A stretch of DNA of 8,096 nucleotides from DATFLK01 sp035267815 (lineage in GTDB: Bacteria; Pseudomonadota; Zetaproteobacteria; Mariprofundales; Mariprofundaceae), in the NCBI GenBank assembly GCA_035267815.1, contig DATFLK010000087.1, forward strand, positions 1 to 8,096, written 5' to 3'. A program made the translations under genes and the position numbers. Below are positions 7,832 to 8,096 of this stretch, one piece after another; positions within the stretch are counted from its first letter, which is position 1; every line of letters starts with the position of its first letter. Under the pieces are notes generated by a model. That model had not been told where the DNA came from, made no database searches, and saw only the letters and a list, made by a program, of their open reading frames with translations.

Positions 7832-8096
7832 TTACTTAATGATCTCGGTAACGACGCCGGCACCGACTGTACGGCCGCCCTCACGGATGGCGAAGCGGAG
7901 CTCCTTATCCATCGCGATCGGCGTAATCAGCGTCACTTCCATCGATACGTTGTCGCCAGGCATCACCATCTCAGTGCCCTCCGGCAACTCAACCGAACCC
8001 GTCACATCCGTCGTGCGGAAGTAAAACTGCGGACGGTAACCGTTAAAGAACGGCGTATGACGCCCACCCTCTTCCTTCGTCAGAATGTAGGCCTCG
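7832..8096 (-). CDS. tuf: Elongation factor Tu, C-terminal fragment (cut by window edge)
   Basis: Only the last 87 residues are in the window; the gene enters from the high-coordinate edge. EF-Tu carries aminoacyl-tRNA to the ribosomal A site in a GTP-dependent manner. The fragment is the end of the beta-barrel domain III: GGRHTPFFNGYRPQFYFRTT (10-29 of the fragment), the DVTGSVELPEG stretch, MVMPGDNVSMEV, and the terminal LRFAIREGGRTVGAGVVTEI. It ends with IIK and TAA. The domain is intact as far as seen. Whether the genome has a second tuf copy, as many proteobacteria do, cannot be told from here. Confidence 0.98.
   Translation of the reverse strand, partial: EAYILTKEEGGRHTPFFNGYRPQFYFRTTDVTGSVELPEGTEMVMPGDNVSMEVTLITPIAMDKELRFAIREGGRTVGAGVVTEIIK

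Overview
This window is a bacterial housekeeping region read entirely from the minus strand. It holds the classic tuf / secE-nusG / L11-L10 / rpoBC cluster. In transcription order (high to low coordinates) it contains the 3' end of tuf (EF-Tu), rpmG (L33), a tRNA-Trp(CCA) gene, secE, nusG, rplK (L11), rplA (L1), rplJ (L10), rplL (L7/L12), rpoB and the first 61 codons of rpoC. Every protein gene is recognisable, intact where complete, and of normal length. There is no mobile element, CRISPR array, prophage or accessory gene.

The organism looks like a proteobacterium of moderately high GC. RpoB and the RpoC N-terminus are very close to the E. coli type, including the lineage-specific insert between the conserved FGEKASDVRD and QPGDKMAGRHGNKG segments. 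Three points argue against an enteric or typical gammaproteobacterium: a 62-residue single-membrane-segment SecE, rpmG sitting between tuf and tRNA-Trp, and a three-segment L10 tail. This order is familiar from deltaproteobacteria and other deep-branching groups. Assignment below phylum level is inference only (a Zeta- or delta-like lineage is possible).

Region by region: (8096-7832) the EF-Tu C-terminal domain, then a strong UUCG-capped hairpin likely to be a partial terminator. (7768-7536) rpmG and tRNA-Trp, 4 nt apart. (7499-5643) secE, nusG, rplK and rplA, packed with a 1-nt overlap and gaps of 13 and 9 nt, so probably one transcript with coupled translation. (5642-5472) a structured leader before rplJ, with a 14-bp two-part hairpin, an L10-leader-like kinked stem and two mutually exclusive stems, one of which buries the rplJ Shine-Dalgarno. 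(5471-4513) rplJ and rplL, the ribosomal stalk. (4512-4275) 238 nt without a gene but with four consecutive hairpins, one a good intrinsic-terminator shape; this is where E. coli has its leaky attenuator and RNase III site. (4274-1) rpoB and rpoC, separated by only 3 nt.

Together the genes supply translation elongation (EF-Tu, L33, L11, L1, L10, L12), protein export (SecE), transcription elongation control (NusG) and the RNA polymerase catalytic core. I do not see a previously undescribed system. The parts most worth a second look are the RNA structures in the two long intergenic gaps and the duplicated L12-binding segment in L10.
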